From Nemertoderma westbladi (taxonomy: Eukaryota; Xenacoelomorpha; Nemertodermatida; Nemertodermatidae): DNA of 20,169 bases. Made by a program: the position numbers and the translations under genes. Under the pieces are notes generated by a model. It saw only the letters and a program-made list of their open reading frames with translations. It did not search any database and was not told where the DNA came from. Shown piece after piece: positions 1 to 7,913 of the stretch. Location: assembly GCA_032718475.1 (NCBI GenBank), contig JAUCBJ010005819.1, forward strand, positions 1 to 20,169. Direction: 5' to 3'. Each line of letters starts with the position of its first letter. Positions within the stretch are counted from its first letter, which is position 1.

Positions 1-1140
1 AGCTTATTACATAGCCAGCTTATAGCCTATATTATATAATCTCTCAACCAGTTTAATAGTCTGTAATGTAAAGCAATGAAATGGAGCCCAATTGACCACT
101 GCAGGGGGGCGCCCTCTGGCTCCTGCCTTGGTTTGTTTCTGTGCTTTGATTAGACGACGTCGCTGTGCCTTGCCTGTCAAGCACGGTTCAATATCTACCA
201 ATGAAAGATAGTATACATAAGATAGGCACTCTGACTCTGATGTAATATAATGAATTATGTATTTTTTTCTGGGTACACTGACCAACGTGATTGGATATTG
301 CGTAGCTTGTCTTGCCGAGTCACAACTAAATAACCTGTGGGTGGCTATGTATTTTAATTCAATATTATTATTAATACCATGAAAATTACTTTGAAATGTA
401 ATTAATTAGAACATTAATTTTTTTTAACAAAAAAAACGTTTTTTTTTTGACTTTCAATAAATCAAAAAAGTGTATTTAATAATGTACCGGTACCATAATT
501 AGTTCAATTTCAAAATGTGGCAGTTTATAAAATAATATACCATGGTGTGGGGTGGGGGATTGTTTCACGAAGCGACATTTAACTAAATGGAAATCGCCGA
601 TTTGTAAATAAGGTATTTAAAAAACGGAAGCACATTTAAATTTTACGTCCCTTAATTTAAATGACATGAATTGAAATTTGCCTACTGTCATTTTGCAATA
701 CTTTTATGTTATCAATACATGTTGTTATGATTCCATGGTAGTAGGGCCTATAGTACTAGTTTTTAAGAATAAGTTAACTGTTCTTAATAGAAATATTATT
801 AAATTTACTGAAAAGCCATGACAGCATGACGACCAGACCAGTTGCTATGCCGTATAACTATTATTATGTTAATGAGTTTAAATGACACATCATTACGTAA
901 ATGATTTAAAGCTAAATGACAGGGGGATAAATGACACGCGAATAGCAGTTTCTTGAAACATAAAAACTTTCTGTTATAATTAAAGTATTATTTTTAATCT
1001 TTCCAATTAAGCCAAATTAAATGACCGTATGTAAAACAGTCCCCTCAGTTTAATTATAATATTAATTTAATTTATTAATTCAATTTCATTTGTAATTTCA
1101 GTAACTTACTTTATAACTATGATTTTATCATATTAATTCT
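1..1140. other. AT-rich intergenic stretch, no gene seen
   Basis: No coding region with recognisable protein similarity was seen. A short minus-strand open frame lies at 7-285, but its product matches no family I know and it has low-complexity flanks. A GC-rich island near 95-130 contains a CAGGGGGGCGCCCTC stretch; the rest is strongly AT-rich with T and A runs around 418-450. Confidence 0.6.
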
Positions 1141-1174
1141 TAATAGCGGATTTTCTAAATTACTCATCTTTACT

Positions 1175-1198
1175 GGGGGGGGGGGGGGGGGGGGGGGG
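1175..1198. repeat. poly(G) tract, 24 bp
   Basis: An uninterrupted run of 24 G follows CTTTACT, and the same CTTTACTGGGGG word recurs directly after it at 1199-1210. It is a likely G-quadruplex former and a likely site of assembly length error. Confidence 0.9.
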
Positions 1199-1287
1199 CT
1201 TTACTGGGGGAATGAACATGTACTGGTGCGCATTACTCAGAATGAGTAGTATACCGACTACTGTACTACAGGCTACAGGTTGGGTGC

Positions 1288-1387
1288 AACCTTCGCCCGA
1301 GTACAACCTTCGCCCGCGTCCACACTTCACCCCGGGGAAAACCTTCGCCCGCAAGGCAATCTTCCACCGCGAACAACCTTCGCCCAA
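1288..1387 (+). repeat. short dispersed repeat, core ACCTTCGCCC
   Basis: The core AACCTTCGCCC(G/A) occurs four times at irregular 20-37 bp spacing (about 1289, 1308, 1338 and 1375), with a degenerate copy CAATCTTCCACCG between. It is a decayed minisatellite. The open frame crossing it on the plus strand is a by-product of the repeat. Confidence 0.65.
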
Positions 1388-1413
1388 TAAGATTTGTGTT
1401 AGTAACCATTTTA

Positions 1414-1549
1414 GTTACCAATTAAGGGAAAGGAGCAGGTTACAGAGACGGCTTCTTCTAACCAAAACAATAAACGATGTTGTTACCAATTTAAGGTAAG
1501 GAGCAGGTTACAGAAACGGCTTTTTCTAACCAAAACAATAATTGTTTAG
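1414..1549 (+). repeat. 68-bp tandem duplication
   Basis: Two adjacent units of 68 bp start at 1414 and 1482. Both open with GTTACCAATT and share AGGAGCAGGTTACAGA and CTAACCAAAACAATAA, with only a few substitutions. No coding function is apparent. Confidence 0.85.
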
Positions 1550-1677
1550 TTGGCGATGGTTGCTCGCGGGAGAAGATTGTCTGCGGGCGAAGTTTGCTGC
1601 GTACCCTACTAAACATTACACATCACGTGTGGCGGGCATTTTGTTAAAATTCCAAACAATCACACCTGGACTACGCT

Positions 1678-1694
1678 GGGGGGGGGGGGGGGGG
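1678..1694. repeat. poly(G) tract, 17 bp
   Basis: A run of 17 G lies between CTACGCT and CTCTTCCCCCAC; the following C run could pair with it as a small hairpin. Confidence 0.85.
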
Positions 1695-1834
1695 CTCTTC
1701 CCCCACACCCACAACTACTATAAATATGAATTACAATTTGGGGTCTGGGACCCTACCGTGGGAAATTCCTGGCTACGCGGCTGGTGGCATTTAAAGGGGG
1801 CTAACCAGTAACCGGTCTATAGTTCTCTTGTCTT

Positions 1835-2385
1835 CCGCTAGAGAGCGAAATGCCTGAAAATGAAATTATTGACCCATTCCGTTATTTATGATCCATAAAA
1901 ACTGAAAGTTGTCAGATATGTGCTAGAACACATCCTGTATCTTTGTGCGGGTCTCTGTAATCGGTCAGTCTGCAGTTTTCCAGTATGTCGCTAGAGGGCG
2001 AAATGTATGAAAGTATTAACCTTCCAGTTCCTTTGATCTTAATCTGTTTAAAGCTGAATCTTGGCAAATATGTACCAGACCACATGGTTCGTCTGTGTGA
2101 AGAATTTGATCGGTTCTCAGTTCTCCAGTTTGCCGCTAGAGGTTGAAATGTCTGAAAAGGAAAACTTTCTCTCATTTGGTTATTTTTTATCCATTCAAGC
2201 TGATACTTGGCAGACATGCTAGACCGTAGACCATACATAGGTAGCATCTTTGTTGGGATGGTATTCTCTCAGCAGTGCTCCAGTCTACCGCTAGTGGGCT
2301 GAAATTAAACATTTTAGATATGTGTGAAATTAAAACGTCAGCCCTTTCATATTATTGTTTATATTCCTTTTCCTGATACCTGGCA
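1835..2385 (+). repeat. four diverged copies of a ~150-bp tandem repeat with CTCF-like core
   Basis: The word (C/T)CGCTAG(A/T)G followed by a GAAAT-type tail recurs at 1835, 1988, 2133 and 2288, giving spacings of 153, 145 and 155 bp. Between cores, units share blocks such as CAGATATGTGCTAGAACACA, GTAATCGGTC, TCTGCAGTTTTCCAG and an AAGCTGAT/ATCTTGGCA segment. The four units are clearly diverged, so this is an old tandem array or satellite remnant. Reverse-oriented relatives occur at 13065-13230 and 19800-19885. The core resembles the metazoan CTCF consensus CCASYAGRKGGC; binding is inferred only from the word. Confidence 0.75.
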
Positions 2386-2590
2386 CATAGGTCATACCTT
2401 GGTGTAGTGGTTGCATAGAATTCACATCTCTAGTAGGTCGTGGGTTCGATCCACGCATGGGCCAGGGCAGTTTTCGTTTCGGTACGAATGCTTTAAAGGG
2501 ACCAGCCAGGGCGCATCTCTGCCTTGCATCCTTAAATGAGTACTGCTGAAGTTTACTCTGAGGAGTATAGTTGATAGTTCTGGGGGACCG
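2385..2590 (+). mobile_element. tRNA-derived SINE-like element
   Basis: TGGTGTAGTGGTTGCATAG resembles a Pol III A box, and GTGGGTTCGATCCACGC about 35 bp later is a clear B box with a T-arm hairpin. The region does not fold into a complete cloverleaf with a matching acceptor stem, and it continues into a non-tRNA body (CCAGGGCAGTTTTCG to about 2590). This layout is that of a tRNA-derived SINE, inserted where the fourth ~150-bp repeat unit ends. Family and exact ends are not assigned. Confidence 0.7.
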
Positions 2591-3314
2591 CACTGGAATT
2601 AAGTCGCCAGACTTTGTGCGTAATCCCTGGCCTAATAGTCGAAGAAAATGTAGGCCTGCTTTTTACTTTTACATTTACATATATTCATTTCTCTAAGACC
2701 TCTTATTACATTTATATATATTCTAGACATCAGACTGAGTTTTTGTGAAGTCTTAAATCGATTGCAATTACTCAGTCTGCCTGCCTCTAGGTGTTATTGT
2801 GACTAGGGGACATGTTTACATTTTGAAAATATTTCTTTCGGGTTGACACTTAACATAAGTTCAAGTCACGTGCTGCGCGAAGGCCCCACTTCGTGTTATA
2901 CAAGATTTACTTGAATGTACGTATGTACTAACTATACTGGAGTTATTTAAAAAGCACAGTAGGCCCACATCGCAAAGTATACCTACAGCGGTAGGACTAA
3001 AAACCCAAACGGTACCCAAACGGATCCAAACGGTGAAATGCGGAGTTATATCGGACTCATTCATATCACAACGGTGTGGCGAAAAGATCTGAAAATACAA
3101 TTTACGAAGATTGTGAAGAAAAACGGAAAGAAAATATTTGACTTAAAATGCTTAATTAATTAAGTAAAACCTGAATTGATGTTCTGCATGCCTAGATGTA
3201 CTGATATAGGATGGTACCGGTACAAAGTACTTTCAGTTTGTCAGTACAGCAGTATAACTCCATAAATCTGAGTGTGGGTACTATTTGGGTAAGTTCCAAT
3301 ATTTTGATGATAAA
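2591..3314. other. noncoding stretch, nothing recognised
   Basis: No gene or structured repeat was recognised. It includes three near-copies of a CCAAACGG word at about 3005-3034 and one TACCGGTA-type word near 3213. Open frames here are short and without similarity. Confidence 0.5.
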
Positions 3315-3655
3315 ATCGCCACAACGGAGTTTATAGTTGCCACAACGGGGGAAGCAATCGCCACAACAGATGTTATAGCTGCCACAACGGGGGACACAAT
3401 CGCCCCAACAGATGCTATAGTTGCCATAACGGGTGATACAATCGCCACAAGAGATGCTATAGTTGCCACAATGGGGAAACAATCGACACAACAGATGCTA
3501 TACTATAGTTGCCACAACGGATGATACAATCGCCACAACAGATGCTATAGTTGCCACAACGGGGGAAATAATCGTCACAACAAATGCTATAGTTGCCACA
3601 ATGGGGGAAACAATCGCCGCAACGGATGCTCTAGTTGCCACAACGAAGGAAACAA
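3315..3655 (+). repeat. 42-bp minisatellite, ~8 copies, reading-frame preserving
   Basis: The unit ATCGCCACAACAGATGCTAT plus AGTTGCCACAACGGGGGAAACA is 42 bp and repeats about eight times. Each unit consists of two related 21-bp halves sharing the core GCCACAAC. As 42 is a multiple of three, frames stay open on both strands; one plus frame encodes a 14-residue repeat close to IATTDAIVATTGET. A small length change near 3470-3510 shifts the phase. No signal peptide, start context or flanking domain supports a real protein. Confidence 0.9.
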
Positions 3656-3905
3656 TATATTTTTCTATATTTTCTATATTTTTCAACACTCTATATTTTT
3701 ACTCTCGATATTTTTCAACACTCGATATTTTTACTCTCGATATTTTTCAACACTCGGTATTTTTACTGTCGATATTTTTACCTTCGATATTTTTACTCTC
3801 GATATTTTTTGAACTCTCGATATTATCGTTATTTTTCAACACTCGATGTTTTTACTCGCGTTATTTTTACTCTCGATATTTTTCATGTCTCGATATTTTT
3901 CAATA
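3656..3905 (+). repeat. AT-rich minisatellite, CTCGATATTTTT core
   Basis: The word (A)CTCGATATTTTT recurs more than ten times with 15-17 bp spacing, alternating ACTC and CAACAC linkers, giving a higher-order period of about 32 bp. It abuts the 42-bp array directly. The apparent Phe/Ser/Ile-rich peptides are translations of the repeat. Confidence 0.85.
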
Positions 3906-4260
3906 TAACCGCCCCTACGGTTATTTTGATATATCATTATTTCATAATAATTATTATCATTATTTCATAATAATGATAAATAATAAAAAATATCCTTGAA
4001 AAAAAAATAAAAATAAAACTGCAGAGTATTTCCAAACACCTGGTACCGGGAGCATAGAACAAAACACGTAGTATACTACTACTACTAATTCGAGCGAACT
4101 CGGACTGTGCGGAAATGAGATCCTTCCAGGCTTCCCGAACACGTAGTATATAAACACAGACCATGTTGCCAACTACAGTACCGTTAGCTGTAAGCAGTGC
4201 ACTGATTCTGCTTCCTGAATATGGGCAAATACGTCCCACATACTGAAATACGGCAGTACG
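3906..4260. other. noncoding stretch, nothing recognised
   Basis: AT-rich with ATTATTTCATAATAATTATT-type imperfect direct and inverted repeats near 3930-3990. ACACGTAGTATA occurs twice, near 4065 and 4140. No coding region is recognised. Confidence 0.5.
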
Positions 4261-4295
4261 GTAGCCTACGGTCAGACAGTCTGACAGTAGGCTAC
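4261..4295. repeat. 35-bp near-perfect palindrome
   Basis: Two 17-base arms (4261-4277 and 4279-4295) are reverse complements around a single central A at 4278, with one mismatch (G4270 against A4286). The inner GTCAGAC/GTCTGAC and outer GTAGCCTAC/GTAGGCTAC pairs are perfect. It could extrude as a cruciform; no functional assignment is possible. Confidence 0.9.
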
Positions 4296-4609
4296 GGGAA
4301 TTCTTTCAAATACGTACACATACGGTAAAAAGACAAACCCCAATTTCTGGCTGTCACGTCAGGTGTCAGGTGCGCGGTGATCTCAAAACAACAAAGCGTA
4401 CAAAATGCATGAATTCCAACTGTCCAACCTGGCATACCGGTACACTTATACAGTACCGCCACCGCCACCGGTACCTGGCAGCCAGGTGCCAGGATAAGGC
4501 TGTAAGTAAGGGCGGTCCAGGATAATGGATAAGGGTTCTTTAAAAATATTATAAAATTCATTAGGGCCTATCCGGATATCAGTGAATAGTGAATTTCAAC
4601 TAAATGCCA

Positions 4610-4754
4610 GAATGCCAAAGCTGCAAAGTGCCTTTGGGGAACTTTTACACATTACAGTAGGCCTATTACTGTATTACGTTACCTGTTAGTGTTACCGGGT
4701 GCCAGGTTACTGTATTAAGGTTTCCCCCAAAAGCACTCAGGCATTTTGGCATTC
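4610..4754. repeat. inverted repeat with ~33-bp arms (MITE-like)
   Basis: GAATGCCAAAG...GTGCCTTTGGGGAA (4610-4641) is matched in reverse complement by TTCCCCCAAAAGCAC...TTTTGGCATTC (4721-4754) with a few mismatches and small gaps. The spacer is about 80 bp. It may be a small nonautonomous element; no target duplication was identified. Confidence 0.6.
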
Positions 4755-5445
4755 ACGCTGGTCAACTGCTGGCTATTATTTAGGTATGGGTGCCGTCGCC
4801 GTGCCAGGCTGCCGGGAGGGCGCGGCGCGCGGGTGCCACAAGACAGGAGACAGCCGAACAGATCTGCCACAACCAATCTAATACTCATCATCAGATCATA
4901 TGGGTGTCTAACTCTAAACTAATCTGCCAAACAAGGAGGAAAGTTAGGCTGCTACGTACCGGTAACATGTTAGCATGGTATACCATTCACCATTGGATAG
5001 ATGACCAGTCAGCCAGTGGAGCAGTCGTTATACTGTTATAGGCCTAGCCTACAGACAGACAGACATACAGACTTCATGACGACAAGCAAGTGGCAAGTAC
5101 AGGTAAAGCCGACTTCATATGGCGGCCACGTTAATTGATGTTAGGGCAAGCCAATGAATACCATTGTTGGGTCCGTCTAAAAGCCAGAAAGCCACATCAT
5201 CATAGTGGCAAGGCGGCTTCCACAAAGTGGTAAGCGGCGTCCACAAAGTGGTCAGGTGGTAGATGGTAGGCAGCACTCTGCTGGTCATAGCAATAGATCA
5301 ATAATTCGAGTCTTAGGTTGACCTAATACATTTGGCTTGTTATTCGTAGTGGCAAGATAAGATCCATCCAGAATTATTAATATTGACTGCAGGACTGCGT
5401 CTTTGCATTGTAGCGCTTTGTAGCAGTGTAGTGAGTGTTAGGTTC
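4755..5445. other. noncoding stretch with short local repeats
   Basis: No gene recognised. A GC-rich patch lies at 4790-4845. A 22-bp local tandem repeat (GG.AAGCGGC.TCCACAAAGT) lies at about 5209-5255. The block 4848-4868 (GAGACAGCC.AACAGATCTGCC) recurs in reverse orientation at 7448-7470, so it belongs to a dispersed repeat. Confidence 0.5.
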
Positions 5446-5961
5446 TATCACATTTGAGGCACAGTGACAAACAAACACCTTTTTTTTACTTAATTATGTA
5501 ATTTATAAGTATAGGCCTAAGTAATTTTTAATTAATCGATCATTTTTTCTACGTTTTTTAAGTCAAATTATTATTAAGCAATTATCAGATTAATTTATTA
5601 CCGGTACTGTATTGCAGAGCATATTTTTAGGAATTGTGGCATTTTGTACAATAATAAATCAATTTGCAGTTTATGGCATTTATTAATGTAATAATATATT
5701 GTATAATTCAATGTCTGGAATAAAAATGAAATGAAAATGAATTAGTAGTTAGGTAATTAGCAGTTTTAGTTAATTAGGTAATTATATGCAATATTACAGT
5801 GCAATATATGCTACCGGTAATCAAGTATTTTAATATTACTACTATTACCATGGACTGGACATAGGTGAATTAACAAACTTTTGAAAACAGTATAAGTGGT
5901 TCGCCACGGGCATAGGGGAATCGACCAAAAAATTTCTTACCACTGAGCCTCAAATGTGATA
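5446..5961. mobile_element. candidate TA-flanked MITE, ~512 bp
   Basis: TCACATTTGAGGCACAGTG at 5448-5466 is matched in reverse complement at 5941-5959 with one mismatch in 19 bp. Both ends are flanked by TA (5446-5447 and 5960-5961), the target duplication typical of Tc1/mariner-like elements. The interior is AT-rich and noncoding, as expected for a nonautonomous MITE. The superfamily rests only on the TA flank. Confidence 0.55.
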
Positions 5962-6335
5962 ATACCGAGTGGTTAAGTTTACAATAATATTTGAGGAATG
6001 GATGAATGAATGACGGTTATTGAAAATAAGATATAATTGGCAGATTGGTTGTACTGTTGTATCAAACACATATCTCATTGTATTATACTATACTTTTTTA
6101 AAACATGTACAAACAAGTAATATATTACGGATTATTTAAAATATAATTAATCTACTGTAAACGTGTGGGGCTGTCTAAAAAGAATAAACGGAACTCAGTG
6201 AAATGGGGTTAAAATGTCGGACGTGATGATAACACAGAGCGAAATGAAATAAAAAAAAACAAATTAAAATTAAATAAATTCGGAATTTTTTATTTAAAAT
6301 AAAGAATTTAAATTTAAAAAATATCAGTTTTAAAT
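5962..6335. other. AT-rich stretch, nothing recognised
   Basis: Contains ATTTAAATTTAAA-type simple sequence near 6290-6325 and an A run near 6250. The minus-strand open frame here (6175-6372) encodes a Phe/Ile/Leu/Lys-rich low-complexity peptide and is not credible. Confidence 0.5.
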
Positions 6336-6434
6336 TTCTTCCCAGTTTAGTTCTATAAAACATGTACAGCATTCCTCTAACAGAGTTAGTGTTTTTTCGT
6401 CTCTATATTCGCCGACGCAGGCGGGGTGCATCCA
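6336..6434 (-). pseudogene. PHD-finger relic, copy 1 (retroelement-type)
   Basis: Read on the minus strand, this encodes WMHPACVGEYRD followed by TLTLLEE and then CCTCF, the C-terminal half of a PHD zinc finger (pattern W-x-H-x2-C-V-G ... W-x-C-P-x-C). About 6 bp are missing from the terminal WHCPKC motif compared with the copy at 7161-7265, destroying it. No upstream half of the finger is visible. PHD fingers occur in several retroelement proteins, including some CR1-type LINE ORF1s; that origin is inferred. The fragment is too short and damaged to be a functional gene. Confidence 0.6.
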
Positions 6435-7096
6435 GTTGGTGCAGCGGCTACATTGCACCCACAGGCCATCAGAGCGTGTCCAACATTGCGTATAATATTA
6501 TTGTACAATATTGCTACAATATTGTAATTCAATATTTAGATGTGTTCGTTGTATTTAAATTACATTTATCCTTGAGCAGTTCAGTGACTTGAGTAAAAAT
6601 GTAATACCACCTCGCTGCCTAGCTCTCCATTAAACAATATATAAATAAACCTTTCTGAGTTTTAAATATGAGTTTAGTATACCGTATGTCATGTTTATGT
6701 CAATAAAAATAGTTTTATTTCACTATTTTACCATCACCGTCATCATTCCACGTTTCTGGAAATAATTATTTTTAAATTATGCATTATACTGTATTATATA
6801 TTTTTTATTAAATTAAATTAAATTACTTAATTTTTTTACTAGATGAACCACTTGTTTTAAAAAACCATTTACCCCGCTGGGGGTGAATAGATTATTATTA
6901 TTAGGCATATATATTTTTTATTTGGTCTACCACGAGCCGTTTTTATTTTTATTTCTGTTTTATTTTGAAATGTTTATGTATCAAGGTATATGTTGTTACA
7001 TTTTATACTTGAATTATGTTTAGCCTATTTGCAGTAGGCCTACAATTCCTATTGTTTATGTTTAGCCTATTTACAGTACAATTTTAATAGAGTGTA

Positions 7097-7127
<31 letters not shown>

Positions 7128-7160
7128 AATTCGACAATAGATATCTGTTAGGGTATAAAA
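6435..7160. other. AT-rich stretch between the two PHD relics
   Basis: TGGTGCAGCGGCTA at about 6439 resembles a Pol III A box but no B box follows. Further on there are ATATTGTA-type repeats (6490-6535), AT-rich low complexity, and an (AAT)n microsatellite at about 7097-7120. No coding gene is recognised. Confidence 0.5.
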
Positions 7161-7265
7161 TTCTTCCCAGTTTAGTTCTACGAAACATTTTGGACAGTGC
7201 CATTCTTCTAACAGGGTTAGTGTATTTGCGTCTCTATATTTGCCGACACAGGCGGGGTGCATCCA
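7161..7265 (-). pseudogene. PHD-finger relic, copy 2 (retroelement-type)
   Basis: The minus strand reads DHWMHPACVGKYRD, then TLTLLEEWHCPKCFVELNWEE. The spacing W-x-H-x2-C-V-G ... WHCPKC is that of the C-terminal half of a PHD finger, which coordinates zinc through Cys and His. It is ~105 bp and closely similar to copy 1, in the same orientation about 825 bp away. The first Cys pairs are not found: the preceding residues are KIYF with no Cys. Beyond the fragment the frame runs into an AAT microsatellite encoding poly-Leu. It is best read as a relic of a retroelement protein carrying this finger. Confidence 0.65.
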
Positions 7266-7572
7266 ATGATCGAAATATATTTTAAAACAAATCTGTATCG
7301 CAGGTGTATCATAGATTACGGGATTAGACTGTAATTAAGTTAAATATAGATGAAGGTTGACGAGAGGGCGGAGCCATTGGTGGAAGTGCATTCTAAGGGA
7401 GCTACGATTGGATGATTAATTACTGTTTTCCTATTGGCTGTGGCAGAGGCAGATCTGTTAGGCTGTCTCTAATGTTTTCTGGCGGGTGCCGAAGTTCCTT
7501 TTTAGAACTATTTGCAGATTCGTGTGAGACGTAAATAAGCAGGGACTGGTTACTTATAGGGCTGTCTGGCTG
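7266..7572. other. noncoding stretch upstream of the XDH-like gene
   Basis: No gene. The block 7448-7470 is the reverse complement of 4848-4868 (21 of 23 positions), a dispersed repeat fragment. The remainder is unrecognised. Confidence 0.5.
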
Positions 7573-7759
7573 TAGGGGACCCTCCTGAATGCAGACAGCT
7601 TTCTGCATTTTTTTACAATTTTCTGCTTTTGTTTTTCATATGGTTTATTGTTTTGGTTCCTTTTGACTACCAATGTAACCTGCTCCTTTACTTTTTGATT
7701 TTTTTTATGATTTTTTGTGATTCTGAAATCAGCATTCAGGAGGGCTGGAGGGTCCCCTA
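7573..7759. mobile_element. short inverted-repeat element, candidate MITE
   Basis: TAGGGGACCCTCCTGAATGC (7573-7592) pairs with GCATTCAGGAGGG...GGAGGGTCCCCTA (7732-7759). The right arm differs by an 8-bp internal duplication. TA dinucleotides at both outer edges could be a TA target duplication. The interior is T-rich and noncoding. It lies about 150 bp before the XDH-like ATG, so it may sit in that gene's promoter or first intron. Confidence 0.5.
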
Positions 7760-7853
7760 TCAGTCTATACTGCTATGCTATATCGCTATGCTACGTAACC
7801 AGCAGCTGAGCAGACCAGTGCCAACTTTTTTTATCATACGGTATTTTTACGGT

Positions 7854-7890
7854 AATTGACAAAGTGAGAATTTTATTTCGCCTTCTGTAG
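7854..7890 (+). promoter_or_regulatory. candidate branch point and 3' splice acceptor before the XDH-like start
   Basis: AATTGAC (7854-7860), a plausible branch point, is followed by a pyrimidine-rich tract and CTTCTGTAG ending at 7890. The start codon lies 24 bp further on. An in-frame TGA at 7857-7859 closes the frame upstream, so an intron ending here would sit in the 5' untranslated region. This is judged by consensus only. Confidence 0.45.
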
Positions 7891-7913
7891 GCATATTACC
7901 GGTAGGCCTAGCC

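Noticed and set aside
95-130. CTCF site near the GC-rich island
   Set aside because: The GCAGGGGGGCGCC and CCAGAGGGCGCC words each miss the consensus spacing by one or more bases.
1160-1811. Short open frames around the G runs
   Set aside because: Translations are dominated by homopolymer and repeat sequence and match no family.
2395-2465. Functional tRNA gene
   Set aside because: A and B boxes are present, but no complete acceptor stem or cloverleaf is visible and a SINE-like body follows.
3315-3655. Possible CRISPR-like array
   Set aside because: The repeats are contiguous 42-bp units with no unique spacers, in a eukaryotic-looking window; this is a minisatellite.
3192-3999. Several open frames on both strands over the minisatellites
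   Set aside because: They arise from a period that is a multiple of three and from stop-poor repeats; peptides are low complexity with no domains.
6435-6500. Second tRNA-derived SINE
   Set aside because: Only an A-box-like word is seen, and no B box follows.
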